Shown in pieces: positions 37,473-46,528 of a stretch of DNA of 64,000 nucleotides (its first letter is position 1; the number at the start of each line of letters is the position of its first letter). The DNA comes from VXMF01 sp965203925 (lineage in GTDB: Bacteria; Acidobacteriota; Terriglobia; Bryobacterales; UBA6623). The stretch covers positions 6,572,001 through 6,636,000 of the forward strand of contig OZ241924.1 of NCBI GenBank assembly GCA_965203925.1, written 5' to 3'. Below the pieces are notes generated by a model. That model was not told where the DNA came from and made no database searches. It saw only the letters and a program-made list of their open reading frames with translations. The translations under genes were made by a program, and so were the position numbers.

Positions 37473-39026
37473 ATGACGCGCAGGCGGCTCCTGTCCACCA
37501 CCGCCGTCGGGGCAGGAAGCGCAGCAACCGCGGCGTTCCTGTTCCGCCGTCCGCGGCCCGTCGAGGGCAGGTTCGTCGACACCAGCCTCAACGTGGGGCA
37601 CGCGATCCGTGATCGTGTGCCCCACCGCACGCCGTCCGCGCGCGAGCGAGTCCCGGTCGTCATCGTGGGTGCCGGAATCGCAGGCCTGTCCGCCGCATGG
37701 CGCATGCTGCGGCTTGGATTCGAAGACTTCGTGGCCCTCGAAATGGAGAAGCTCCCCGGAGGGAACTCCAGATCCGGCCAGAACTCGGCCTCCGTCTACC
37801 CGTGGGGCGCGCACTACGTGCCGGTCCCAGACCGTCGAATCCCACTGGTCGAGGAGCTGTTCTCGGAACTCGGCGTGCTCAAGAACGGCCGCTGGGACGG
37901 GGCTCACGTGGCGCGAGAGCCCCTCAGCCGCCTGTTCCGCGACGGTTCGTGGAAGCCCGGCATCGAGCCTGGCGAGTCCGCGCCACAGCCTGAGCGTGAC
38001 CAGTTCGACCGATTCTGGGACCGCATGGACTACTTCCGCAAAGGGGGGGACTTCACGATTCCGATTCGTCAACCGGGCGCGACCGCCGGCCTGGACAGGA
38101 TCTCAATGAAGGCTTGGATGGTTCAGGAAGGGTTCTTCCACGAGCGGCTCCGCTGGTACGCGGACTATGCCTGCCGGGACGACTACGGCTGCTCGTACGA
38201 CGAAGTCTCGGCTTGGGCCGGCATCCACTACTTTGCCGCGCGCCCGGCGAATGATGTCGGCTACCTAACTTGGCCGGAAGGCAATGGCTGGATCGTCAAG
38301 CGGCTCGTCGAACGCGTGGGTCCTCGGCTGCGCTCGGGAATGCCCGTTCGGCATGTCCGCAAGGCAGGTGGGCATCTTGAGGTCGTCACTCCACGCTCCG
38401 TGCTGCAGTGCGAGGCCGTCATCTTCGCTGCGCCGACATTCTTGGCCAGCTATCTGATGCCGTTCCTCGGCGCCAAGCTGCCGGGGCCGGGCATATTGCA
38501 GTACTCACCGTGGTACACGGCCAACCTCACGGTTGACCGGGAGCCGCGGGAGCCCGACGCACCGCCTGCCTGGGAGAACATTCTGTACGACTCGCCAGGC
38601 CTCGGCTATGTGGTCGCAACCCACCAGTCGGGTCCCGCATCGCACGAGCCTACGGTCTGGACCTACTACCGAGCCCTGACAAGGATGCGTCCGAGCGAAG
38701 CTCGAGCCTCGCTGCTGGCGGCCGGCTGGCAGGAACGCAAGGAGGAAGTCCTGCGGGATCTCGAGACCGCTCACCCCGACCTCCGAGAATGCGTCTCCAG
38801 AGTGGACATCATGCGCCTTGGGCATGCCATGATCCGCCCCGTGCCGGGCTTGCTGACTTCGGGAGCGCTGCGACGGCTGGCAGACGGTTCGGGCACTGTG
38901 CAGTTCGCTAACTCCGATCTGAGCGGGATCTCAATCTTCGAAGAGGCGCAGTTCCGCGGCGTGCGTGCGGCGGACAGAGTCCTGACGCGCCTGGGTTATC
39001 GCGACCTAGAGTACGCGGAGACCTGA
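37473..39026 (+). CDS. FAD-dependent amine-oxidase-like protein, Tat-exported
   Basis: The protein starts at ATG 37473 with a twin-arginine motif (MTRRRLLSTTAVGAGSAATA) and so is likely exported folded with its flavin. The FAD Rossmann motif VVIVGAGIAGLSAAWRM follows near residue 65, with LEMEKLPGGNSRSGQNS as the second part of the flavin site. It resembles the amine oxidase/protoporphyrinogen oxidase superfamily. It faces the end of the DUF350 gene of the telA cluster (convergent, 22-base gap). A role in amine or polyamine oxidation is only a guess. Confidence 0.8.
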   Translation: MTRRRLLSTTAVGAGSAATAAFLFRRPRPVEGRFVDTSLNVGHAIRDRVPHRTPSARERVPVVIVGAGIAGLSAAWRMLRLGFEDFVALEMEKLPGGNSRSGQNSASVYPWGAHYVPVPDRRIPLVEELFSELGVLKNGRWDGAHVAREPLSRLFRDGSWKPGIEPGESAPQPERDQFDRFWDRMDYFRKGGDFTIPIRQPGATAGLDRISMKAWMVQEGFFHERLRWYADYACRDDYGCSYDEVSAWAGIHYFAARPANDVGYLTWPEGNGWIVKRLVERVGPRLRSGMPVRHVRKAGGHLEVVTPRSVLQCEAVIFAAPTFLASYLMPFLGAKLPGPGILQYSPWYTANLTVDREPREPDAPPAWENILYDSPGLGYVVATHQSGPASHEPTVWTYYRALTRMRPSEARASLLAAGWQERKEEVLRDLETAHPDLRECVSRVDIMRLGHAMIRPVPGLLTSGALRRLADGSGTVQFANSDLSGISIFEEAQFRGVRAADRVLTRLGYRDLEYAET

Positions 39027-39048
39027 CGGCCCTCTCGGCCGGACACTG

Positions 39049-39957
39049 TCAGGCCACGAGCGCGCCAATCATGATGGCCAAGGCGATCTGCGTGCCGATG
39101 GTGACGGCGCACGCGGCTACGTTCTGGTCCCGCTCGACCTCGATCTTGAGGGTCGTATTCGGCAGGAACGCCCTGTCGATAAGCCACTGGAAAGGAATCA
39201 GCAGGACCATCCCGATCCCAGCGCTGACGCAGAATCCGATTATTCCCTCAGCCCAGCCGGTGAACGGCCCCGAGATCGCGAATCCAAGCACGATCCCTAG
39301 GGTCACCAGAGTGCCGCCAAGCATGAGCCCGGCGGCCGAGTTACCCTTGCGGATCTCGTCCAAGCAGTTGAAGGGTGTCGCCCACTCGTAGATCAGCGCG
39401 AAGGCGACCAGCGCCACCTGTCCCATAGCGAAGAAGGCCAGCGAGGTCTCCCAGCCTCCGCCCTCGCCATGGAAGGAGCCGTACGCAATCAGTCCGGTAG
39501 CCACCAAGATGCCGAATTCCGCGAAGCCCACGGCGTCGTTGCGCGCATGCAGCTGCTGCACGTTGTGAACGTGGGCAAGCACGACCCTCTCCGCGACGAT
39601 CTGGGCGATGAAGAAGAAGACCAGCAGCGCGGCCAAGTACTCGAGCATGGTGCTCATATCGGCCAAGACTGCCTCCCAGCCCGAAGAGAACCGCGTCACG
39701 CCACCGCTGACAATCCCGGCCAGACCCATTCCGAATCCGATACCGAGCCCAGACTGGCGCAAGGCGACGGCGAGGTTGCTGCACTCCTCAATCTGGTGGT
39801 TCACCGTCTGCTCGGGCCCGTCGTCCGCGCCCGACTTCAACAGCGACCGGCGAAACCCCCAGTCCCCAAGCCGCTTCGCGAGAACGAGCACCAGAAACAC
39901 CAAGAAGGTGTCCACAGCGCCCTGCACGAGCAATTCCAAAACTCCTGCCACTGGCAC
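39049..39957 (-). CDS. DUF350 membrane protein
   Basis: The 302-residue integral membrane protein has about eight helices arranged as repeated DUF350 units. A conserved pattern NLAVALRQSGLGIGFGMGLAG occurs in the first half and a similar one, GNSAAGLMLGGTLVTLGIVLG, in the second half. E. coli YjfL is a family member. DUF350 proteins often travel with DUF4178, spermidine-synthase-like and stress-related genes. Here it ends the xpaC-telA cluster, ten bases after the lipoprotein stop. No transport activity has been shown for the family. Confidence 0.8.
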   Translation of the reverse strand: MPVAGVLELLVQGAVDTFLVFLVLVLAKRLGDWGFRRSLLKSGADDGPEQTVNHQIEECSNLAVALRQSGLGIGFGMGLAGIVSGGVTRFSSGWEAVLADMSTMLEYLAALLVFFFIAQIVAERVVLAHVHNVQQLHARNDAVGFAEFGILVATGLIAYGSFHGEGGGWETSLAFFAMGQVALVAFALIYEWATPFNCLDEIRKGNSAAGLMLGGTLVTLGIVLGFAISGPFTGWAEGIIGFCVSAGIGMVLLIPFQWLIDRAFLPNTTLKIEVERDQNVAACAVTIGTQIALAIMIGALVA

Positions 39958-39966
39958 CCTCCCGTG

Positions 39967-41601
39967 CTACTTGCCACTCGCGCCGAACAAGCCGCCCCTG
40001 CTCCTGGAGGCAGCCGAGCGCACAGATGCCGGCGGCCGCCGGAACCCGCCGCCTCTCGCGAACGTGGATCCCTGCATTTTGGGCGAGGTTTGCACCGATC
40101 GGCTCCGGGATCCCCAACGGGGCGCGGAACTGCTCCCGCCATAAAATGGCCGCGATCCCCGGTAGTCCCGCGACCAGGTGTTCCAATCGCTGCGACCGTA
40201 CCGCATCGGCGAACCGAACAGGCTCGAGTAGAACAAGTACGGCCCAGCCCACGACCAGAACGTGCCCCCCGAACCGTCCGAGACCCAGCTGCCATAGTGC
40301 GGATTACCCACAAAGGCCATCCCGGGCGGTGCGGCATGTGCAAGCTTCTCGGACTCGAAGCTCCCGTATGCCTTCGACTCGACGTCCATCCCGAGGTTGT
40401 CCAAGTTCGCCAAGAAGAACTCCTCATTGACCGGAGTCCACTCAGACTCCGTAGTCTGGCCATCCTCCTGAATCAGGTATTTGTGGAAGTACGTCACGTC
40501 GCCGCTCTCGACCCAGACTTCACCGCTCGTGTCCCTGTCGGGCCAACGCACGAAGGGGTCGATTCCCAAGGCGTCCCAGTGCTGCCGGTCCAATCCCGAA
40601 GCCAGCCCGATCCTGAGTCCCGTCCAGCCGCGCGACACGTAAGCCAAAGATCCGCCGACGCTCGCCACCCCTTCAAAGACTTCGGCAGTGACCGGCTCGA
40701 CCCGGAAGTCAAGGTCGTGCAGCGCCGGATAGTCGAATTGGTCGTTCCAAGTCTGGCGACGGAGCAAGAGGGAGTAGTCGGCGCGCATGTCAATCAGGGT
40801 CCGGGAATAGCTGCGGTCAAGCTCACCCAGCTTCGCGCCCAGTTCGGCGGCGCCCTCGACGAACCTGTCTCGACTTGCTGCGGCCAGGCGGCACGAATCG
40901 CCGAGCAAGGCCAGATCCCCGTCATCGCCGCCGCGAATTCTGGCGAACTCGCCGGACGCGGCGGCTGCGGCCTCCTCGGCTGCGGCGAGAAGGTCGGTGA
41001 GTGGACCCACGAGCTGGTCAATCTCCGGCGCCCGATCTGAATGGTCGTTCCTCGCGCGAGCGGCCTTGGCCTGCAGATCCGGGCTCGCCCGGCGCAGATC
41101 GGCCAAAGCCGTGGTGCACTTGTCCGCGGTAGCGGCAGGGTCGCTGGCGACCTGCTGGAGGAAGTCCCGCCTTGCAGTCCAGTGCCCTGCGGCATCGCGG
41201 GCAGCCGCCAGCAGCGGGTCGATCTTGGAGAGCGCTGCGCGCAACTGCTCCGCCTCACTGGTCTGGTTGCGTTCCAACAGGGGCTGGATCTCCTGGCGCA
41301 GAACCGCGTCCGCAGCCCGAACCTTGGCGCGTGCCTCGGAGAACCTGTCGGTCCAGCCCTCGCTCTCGGCGTATCGACGCACGACAGCGAAGTCTTGAGT
41401 CTCCTGATACTGGTCGAACGCCCGCTCCGAGCTGTCCGTGCGTGCCGTCTCAGCCTCGATGCGGACCGGAACTTGGCCTGCTAGGGCGACCAGATCCGAG
41501 GGCAGCCGCTGGCAGCCGGTAAGGGCCAGCGCGATTGCGAGGAGCGCAAGATGGGCAGCGGGCGTCTGGGCCCCACCACGGCTCCTGGAAGGGTCAGGCA
41601 C
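39967..41601 (-). CDS. Large lipoprotein of the telA/DUF350 cluster
   Basis: Start GTG 41601 overlaps the stop of the upstream DUF2617-like gene, so translation is coupled. A lipoprotein signal LALLAIALALTGC with the lipobox Cys is present at about residue 25. A long alpha-helical, Asp/Ala-rich middle (FDQYQETQDFAVVRRYAESE) follows. The C-terminus is a low-complexity Ser/Arg/Gly tail (ARGGGFRRPPASVRSAASRS), reminiscent of the tails of YjfM/YgiB-type (DUF1190) envelope proteins. The rest is unrecognised. Position suggests an outer face partner of the membrane DUF350 protein. Confidence 0.6.
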   Translation of the reverse strand: MPDPSRSRGGAQTPAAHLALLAIALALTGCQRLPSDLVALAGQVPVRIEAETARTDSSERAFDQYQETQDFAVVRRYAESEGWTDRFSEARAKVRAADAVLRQEIQPLLERNQTSEAEQLRAALSKIDPLLAAARDAAGHWTARRDFLQQVASDPAATADKCTTALADLRRASPDLQAKAARARNDHSDRAPEIDQLVGPLTDLLAAAEEAAAAASGEFARIRGGDDGDLALLGDSCRLAAASRDRFVEGAAELGAKLGELDRSYSRTLIDMRADYSLLLRRQTWNDQFDYPALHDLDFRVEPVTAEVFEGVASVGGSLAYVSRGWTGLRIGLASGLDRQHWDALGIDPFVRWPDRDTSGEVWVESGDVTYFHKYLIQEDGQTTESEWTPVNEEFFLANLDNLGMDVESKAYGSFESEKLAHAAPPGMAFVGNPHYGSWVSDGSGGTFWSWAGPYLFYSSLFGSPMRYGRSDWNTWSRDYRGSRPFYGGSSSAPRWGSRSRSVQTSPKMQGSTFARGGGFRRPPASVRSAASRSRGGLFGASGK

Positions 41602-42208
41602 TTCGCACCGGGCTCTCTCCCGCTCTTCTCTCGGAATCGTCCGGGCACAGAGCGATACGGCTGGAGCTGAGAACGACCAAGCCTTCAGAAGGATAGCAAT
41701 GGGCCGTGCGGGCGACCACTGCATCGGCGCGCGCTGCGGCAAAGACGAGGGTCTCAGCCGAATAGTCCGCCGAGACGGGACCGCCCGGGAAACGGTAGGT
41801 CAGGCCCACCTCGGACGGTTCCGCTGCACAGCGACGAATGCGTTCCCGCAGCCGCTCGAGGGCTTCCTGCGGCTGTGGCCACGCGACCGTGCGCGCCCTG
41901 AACCGGTAGCGCGCCCCACAGGGCAACGTCCGCTCCACCTCACCTCTCCCCGGTGCGACCTCCGCAGCGGGCGCCGCAGAGGGAGCCGGCCGGCAGGCCA
42001 GCATCTCGGTGAAGACGGACCCACCCGTACGAACCTCGATCAGGTGGCTTGCGCCAATGACCGCCGCCTCGAGCCGGACTCCGCAGCCGCCGGCACTCCC
42101 GGTGGCGAGCACTCCAATGCCGTTCCTGTCCAGCGGGCCGTCGTACAGGCGCAACCGCAGGCCGGCGGCCGAGCCGTCCTTGAAGCCAGGGTCAGACATC
42201 ACCGTCAC
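41594..42208 (-). CDS. DUF2617-like protein
   Basis: The 204-residue protein is cytoplasmic by sequence. It reads LRLYDGPLDRNGIGVLATGS and GASHLIEVRTGGSVFTEMLA at the N-terminus, a pattern like that of DUF2617 family proteins known from actinobacterial gene clusters with DUF350, DUF4178 and polyamine aminopropyltransferases. Its start overlaps the DUF4178 stop by 17 bases, and its stop overlaps the lipoprotein start. Function is unknown. The family assignment rests on recalled motifs and gene context. Confidence 0.55.
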   Translation of the reverse strand: MTVMSDPGFKDGSAAGLRLRLYDGPLDRNGIGVLATGSAGGCGVRLEAAVIGASHLIEVRTGGSVFTEMLACRPAPSAAPAAEVAPGRGEVERTLPCGARYRFRARTVAWPQPQEALERLRERIRRCAAEPSEVGLTYRFPGGPVSADYSAETLVFAAARADAVVARTAHCYPSEGLVVLSSSRIALCPDDSERRAGESPVRSA

Positions 42209-42806
42209 CCTTCGCCAGAACCTCGATGGAACTGGGATCCAGATACTCGCTCAGGATCACGTTGTGCTCGTGTCCGTCTTCCCGCCTGCCCCACTCCTCG
42301 ACACACAGGAAACGCCTCTTGTTCGCGCTGGCGAACAGGTACTGGCGGAACGGCGTCGGCTCCCCCTTCCCGTCCCTCCTGAATCCGACTTGGGAATCCT
42401 CGTGGTAGCGGAATGTCTCGCCAGCGTGCCGCAAGGAACCGTCCTGATCGTGCGCCATCTTCCACAAGTGTTCCTCATTGCGGATCCCGACTGTGCCGAA
42501 GTCGAGCTTGGCCCGGCTCACGTAGACCGAGATCTCGTCTTCTCTCTCCCATTCCAAGTAGCGAGTGGAGCCGTCGTCCAAACAATACAGCTCCAATTCG
42601 GGCCACCGCGCTCCTTGGCGTTCGTAGGTGTTGATCCTCTGGACGGCGAAGGTGTTTCCCTCGAAACGGATGTAGCCGCCGACCCCGACCATGTCGATAC
42701 CGATCCGGTACCGCTCGCCGGGCGGGATCGGCGCGGGCATTTCGCGCACAACCGCGAAACGGCGGTCGTACGAGGCGCGTTCGGAACGCTTGAGGAGTGA
42801 CGCCAT
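42192..42806 (-). CDS. DUF4178 protein
   Basis: The 204-residue protein has the DUF4178 pattern: IGIDMVGVGGYIRFEGNTFA at the start, then ELELYCLDDGSTRYLEWERE, and YRDEDS-like FRYHEDSQVGF and LCVEEWGRREDG later. No signal peptide or membrane helix is seen. DUF4178 is a small beta domain that often pairs with DUF350 and polyamine-related genes. It is 29 bases downstream of telA and overlaps the next gene. Biochemistry is unknown. Confidence 0.75.
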   Translation of the reverse strand: MASLLKRSERASYDRRFAVVREMPAPIPPGERYRIGIDMVGVGGYIRFEGNTFAVQRINTYERQGARWPELELYCLDDGSTRYLEWEREDEISVYVSRAKLDFGTVGIRNEEHLWKMAHDQDGSLRHAGETFRYHEDSQVGFRRDGKGEPTPFRQYLFASANKRRFLCVEEWGRREDGHEHNVILSEYLDPSSIEVLAKGDGDV

Positions 42807-42835
42807 GAGACGAGAACAGCTACGGTCCGCGAGGG

Positions 42836-43999
42836 CTAGGATCCGTCGCCGATGAGACCTCCAGGTATGTCCGCGGCGGGAAGCTTGCCAGCGGCGCGCA
42901 CGGCTTCCACCTTGGGCTCCAAGGCCGCCGACATGCTTGTCAACTCCGCAATGCCAGCCCTGGCCTTTTCCGTGCCGGCAGCCCGAATCTGTTCCATTTC
43001 GTCCATCGCCCCGACAAGGGTCTCGTAGGCGTTCCTGACGCGGTCCAGGGCAATCACGGGATTGTTCTGCATGTCCCCGATCTCCCTAGTCTGCTGCCCA
43101 ATGGCGGCGGCATTGGCCTCCAGCATGGCGGCGGTGCTGTCCTGTACCTGCCGAACCGCTTTGGCGATCTGCTTCTGGTTGGCCAGTGCTGCCTGAATGG
43201 CAAGGCCGACCGTCAGGAGGCTCTGCGTCACCATCACCGTCCGGTCAATCTGGTCGCAGAGCGCGTCGTTGTTCTGCACGGTCATGTCAATGGAAGCGAA
43301 GAACTGCAGGTTCACCTGCTCCATGGTCCGCAGATCCTGGACCCGCATGGCCACCTTGTGCGACATGGCCTGCAGCTTCTGGCGCTCGACAGGTTCACTC
43401 GCCGAGGCGGCCGCGCTCTCGATCTTCTCCCACAGCATCTCGCCCAGATAGGCACTCTGCTGCACGCCCAGCTGGGCGTTCTGGACCTGGTCGTAGAGCT
43501 GATCGAGCTGCGCGTTGTCCTCCAGCAGCTTGTCCTTGCCGTGGCGCAGGCCATTCATGATGTGGTCGATCTGCGTCTGGACGGACTCGTACTTCACGGC
43601 AATGCGCTTCAGCACCTTGCCAGCTCCGGGAATCCGCCCGAGCAGCTTGGCGATACCTTTGGGCTGGCCCAGCACTTGGGGGTTGATCTCGTCCATCGTG
43701 TTGCGGAGGTCGATCAGGGTCTTGGGAATCTCTCCCCCTTCCCCTTCCAGCTGCTTGAGCATGGTTCCCACGCGCGTCTTTAGGAGAGTGATCTCCTTTG
43801 ACGCCCTTTGCTGCTCTTTGACGCCCAGTGCGCCGACTTGGCGGCTCAGCTTGCGGTCTCCCGGTTCCGTCGTGACGGCAGCTGCCAGTTGGACGGCCCT
43901 TTCCTGCAACTGCGCATCGGAGGCCTCATCGAGGCCCTTCGGCGGCGTGGGGGAAAGTCCCGCCTCGGCGGGGGGCTGTGTTGTCGCAAGCGTGCTCAT
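42836..43999 (-). CDS. telA: TelA/KlaC toxic-anion resistance family protein
   Basis: The 387-residue all-helical protein is a clear TelA family member. It begins LSPTPPKGLDEASDAQLQER. Later features are LRNTMDEINPQVLGQPKGIA, KLLGRIPGAGKVLKRIAVKY, MNGLRHGKDKLLEDN and QIDRTVMVTQSLLTVGLAIQ. TelA genes were named for tellurite resistance on plasmids, and relatives have been linked to resistance to toxic anions and cell-wall stress; mechanism is not known. It is 21 bases downstream of the XpaC gene, a common pairing. Confidence 0.88.
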   Translation of the reverse strand: MSTLATTQPPAEAGLSPTPPKGLDEASDAQLQERAVQLAAAVTTEPGDRKLSRQVGALGVKEQQRASKEITLLKTRVGTMLKQLEGEGGEIPKTLIDLRNTMDEINPQVLGQPKGIAKLLGRIPGAGKVLKRIAVKYESVQTQIDHIMNGLRHGKDKLLEDNAQLDQLYDQVQNAQLGVQQSAYLGEMLWEKIESAAASASEPVERQKLQAMSHKVAMRVQDLRTMEQVNLQFFASIDMTVQNNDALCDQIDRTVMVTQSLLTVGLAIQAALANQKQIAKAVRQVQDSTAAMLEANAAAIGQQTREIGDMQNNPVIALDRVRNAYETLVGAMDEMEQIRAAGTEKARAGIAELTSMSAALEPKVEAVRAAGKLPAADIPGGLIGDGS

Positions 44000-44020
44000 G
44001 AATTCCTCGCTGGGCCGTGC

Positions 44021-44602
44021 CTACATACCCTGAACAAAACGGGCCCTTAGGAATGCGGCCTTGGCCTTGAAGTCGCCCATCTTGTCCCCCCGCACGAGCT
44101 CGGCGACGTTGTCCAGCTCCGCCTCAAGCCCATCCAGGCTGCGGAGGAGTTCGTCCCGCGTGGATTCGCGGTCCCCGCGGGAAAGGGCCAAGTAGGGCTT
44201 GACGACCTTTGGCAGGTATCGCCGGGCCATCTGGTTGACGGTCCAAGTCAGTTCGTGGTCGGGGTGACGCTGGTTCAGGTCCTCGAGAAGTTCCCGGAGT
44301 TTGTCAATGAGACTCTCGACACGCTCGATCACTCGTCTTGGGGGGGCTTGCTCCCGAAGGTGGATATTGAGGCCCAACAGTCCATCGAGCATGGACAACA
44401 GCGCCTCGCGCGGGGTCGGCTTGTCCGGCGGCGCGGGCTGTGACCGGCGCTCCAAATAGCGGAATACGACCAACGTCACAAGCGATGCGACGGCTGCGCT
44501 GACGACCGCTACCAAGAGGAGCTCGAAAATGACGTACGCCACAAAGGCGACGAGCAGCGCCCCGCATCCCAACCAGATCCAACGCTTCGCCGCCGACGGC
44601 AC
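44021..44602 (-). CDS. XpaC-like membrane protein
   Basis: From GTG 44602 the protein has 193 residues: two adjacent membrane helices (WIWLGCGALLVAFVAYVIF and LLVAVVSAAVASLVTLVVF) and then a soluble helical domain with SMLDGLLGLNIHLREQAPP and VIERVESLIDKLRELLEDLN. This matches the XpaC (5-bromo-4-chloroindolyl phosphate hydrolysis) family, usually encoded next to telA. The open frame runs to 44779 but would overlap argR, so the GTG is preferred. It starts 85 bases after argR, in the same direction. Confidence 0.7.
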   Translation of the reverse strand: MPSAAKRWIWLGCGALLVAFVAYVIFELLLVAVVSAAVASLVTLVVFRYLERRSQPAPPDKPTPREALLSMLDGLLGLNIHLREQAPPRRVIERVESLIDKLRELLEDLNQRHPDHELTWTVNQMARRYLPKVVKPYLALSRGDRESTRDELLRSLDGLEAELDNVAELVRGDKMGDFKAKAAFLRARFVQGM

Positions 44603-44687
44603 AGTCCAAGTAGGCCCAAGAAGGCCAAGATCAAGTATAGGGCCGCAATCGACCCAAGGCCGCGTAGCAGACTCTGCGCCAGCCCCT

Positions 44688-45131
44688 CTACAAGGACTCC
44701 AAGCGCTGCAGGACGGCCACGGCGGTCGCCGGGTCTTGGGTTGCGGCGAAGATTGTGTCGTCTCCGGCGATAGTACCAACGATGTCGGGCCAGCCGGCAG
44801 CGTCGAGAAACTGCGCCAGAGCGCTCGCGCTGCCCGGCCTGGTGCGCAGGACTACCAAGTGCTGGGCCGTCTGGACGTCGACCAAGAACTGGGCAATGGC
44901 GCCGGCAAGCTCCGCGTCGGTCTCCTGGGCGGTCTGGGGACGGGCAGGGAGCGCATACCCGGCCGGTGTCTTGACTACTCCGAGCTCGCGCAGGTCCCGG
45001 GACAGCGTGCCCTGGCTCGCTGTGATGCCTCGCGAGGCGAGCGCTGATGCCAGGTCATCGTGGGTGTGGACGGGACCGTCGGCGATCAGGGCCAGAATCT
45101 CGCGCTGGCGGCGGGCCTTGGGAGCGTTCAA
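44688..45131 (-). CDS. argR: Arginine repressor
   Basis: The 147-residue protein has the N-terminal winged HTH (ASQGTLSRDLRELGVVKT, the recognition helix region) and the C-terminal arginine-binding hexamerisation domain (GTIAGDDTIFAAT, with the paired Asp that contact arginine). ArgR binds arginine and then represses arginine biosynthesis genes. Its start overlaps the argH stop by four bases (ATGA), so it ends the argFGHR operon. It likely acts on the paired boxes before argF, giving feedback. Confidence 0.93.
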   Translation of the reverse strand: MNAPKARRQREILALIADGPVHTHDDLASALASRGITASQGTLSRDLRELGVVKTPAGYALPARPQTAQETDAELAGAIAQFLVDVQTAQHLVVLRTRPGSASALAQFLDAAGWPDIVGTIAGDDTIFAATQDPATAVAVLQRLESL

Positions 45132-46528
45132 TCGGCCTCTCCGGCCCTAGCCTGCTCTAGGCGTGCCAAGCGCTTCCGGGCCTCCGCAAGGGCATCCTCC
45201 ACCCTTGCAGGATCCGTGCCACCCGCTAGCTGGTGATTCTCGAGTGCGGCGCGGGGCGCCAGCGCCTGCCTAGCCCGCTCGTCCAGTTCGGGCGCAAACT
45301 CCGTCAATTCCGCGAGCGTCCAGTCGGCCGGACTCTTGCCCGCCTTCACGCTAGCCAGAACAATGCCTCCCACGATCTGGTGCGCCCTGTGGAAGGACAC
45401 GCCGCGACGGGCGAGAGTCTCCGCCAAGGCCGTCGCGGAGACCCAGCCGCGCTCAGCTGCTCTCTCCATGGCATCGCGGTGGATGCGCGCGGTGTCGACG
45501 CACAGGGTCAGCACTTCCAAAGAGTCGGCGACTTGGGCCGCAGTGTCGAAGACGCACTCCTTGTCCTCTTGGAGATCGCGGTTGTAGGACATGGGCAGGC
45601 CCTTAAGCGTCATCATCAGCCCTTGGAGGTTCGCGCACACGCGCCCGGTCTTGCCGCGCAGCAACTCGAGCGCGTCCGGATTGCGCTTCTGGGGCATCAG
45701 GCTGGAACCGGTTGTGACTTCATCGCCTATCTCGAGGAACCCGAACTCCTCGCTGCTGTAGAGAATCCAGTCCTCGGCGAGTCGGCTGGAATGCAGCATG
45801 ACCAAGGAGCCGGCGTAGAGGAAGTCAAGCGCGAAGTCCCGGTCCGAGACCGCATCCATGCTGTTGGCCGCCACCTCCGAGAACCCGAGATCGGAGGCCA
45901 TCTGCTCGCGATCGAACGGGAATCCGCTCCCTGCGAGCGCCCCGCAGCCCAGCGGGGAGACGTCGGTCCGGAGATGGGCCTCCTGCATGCGCTGCCAGTC
46001 ACGGTGGAACATCTCGAAGTACGCCAGCAGATAGTGCCGGAAGAGCACCGCCTGGGCGCGCCGGACATGCGTGTAGCCCGGAAGGAGCGCGTCCCTTTCC
46101 CGATCCGCGAGACGCAGCAAGGACCCCATCAGTGCTTCGAGGCGGCCCTGGATACGGCGGATCGCACCTTTCATCCACAGCCTGAAGTCGCAGGCCACCT
46201 GCTCGTTCCGGCTGCGCCCCGTGTGGATCTTTTCGGCAAGCGTCCCGACCCGCTCGCCTAACTTCCGAATCACGAACGTGTGAATGTCCTCGTCGTCGGC
46301 GTCGAAATAGCCCGGTGAGGCCGCCTCCTCGAGCATGCGATCGAACGCGTCAAGAATCCTGTCGCACTCTTCCCGGCTGAGGATCCCCACATGTCGCAAT
46401 GCCTTCGCAAAAGCCTGCGAACCCTCGACGTCGGCCTGGAAGAGCTCCCGGTCGAAGTGCAGAGAGCCCGAGAAGCGCTCGAAGACCTCGGCAGGCCCGG
46501 ACTCGAACCGCCCGCCCCAGAGCTTCAT
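45128..46528 (-). CDS. argH: Argininosuccinate lyase
   Basis: The 466-residue enzyme splits argininosuccinate into arginine and fumarate, the last step of the pathway. The fumarase-superfamily signature GSSLMPQKRNPDALELLRGK is intact, as are the N-terminal MKLWGGRFESGPAEVFERFS and the TGRSRNEQVACDFRLWMKGA segment. ATG overlaps the argG stop by four bases. Full length. Confidence 0.96.
   Translation of the reverse strand: MKLWGGRFESGPAEVFERFSGSLHFDRELFQADVEGSQAFAKALRHVGILSREECDRILDAFDRMLEEAASPGYFDADDEDIHTFVIRKLGERVGTLAEKIHTGRSRNEQVACDFRLWMKGAIRRIQGRLEALMGSLLRLADRERDALLPGYTHVRRAQAVLFRHYLLAYFEMFHRDWQRMQEAHLRTDVSPLGCGALAGSGFPFDREQMASDLGFSEVAANSMDAVSDRDFALDFLYAGSLVMLHSSRLAEDWILYSSEEFGFLEIGDEVTTGSSLMPQKRNPDALELLRGKTGRVCANLQGLMMTLKGLPMSYNRDLQEDKECVFDTAAQVADSLEVLTLCVDTARIHRDAMERAAERGWVSATALAETLARRGVSFHRAHQIVGGIVLASVKAGKSPADWTLAELTEFAPELDERARQALAPRAALENHQLAGGTDPARVEDALAEARKRLARLEQARAGEAD

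Noticed and set aside
39469..41040. 523-codon open frame on the plus strand
   Set aside because: Antisense shadow of the DUF350 and lipoprotein genes, which have family motifs and a lipobox.
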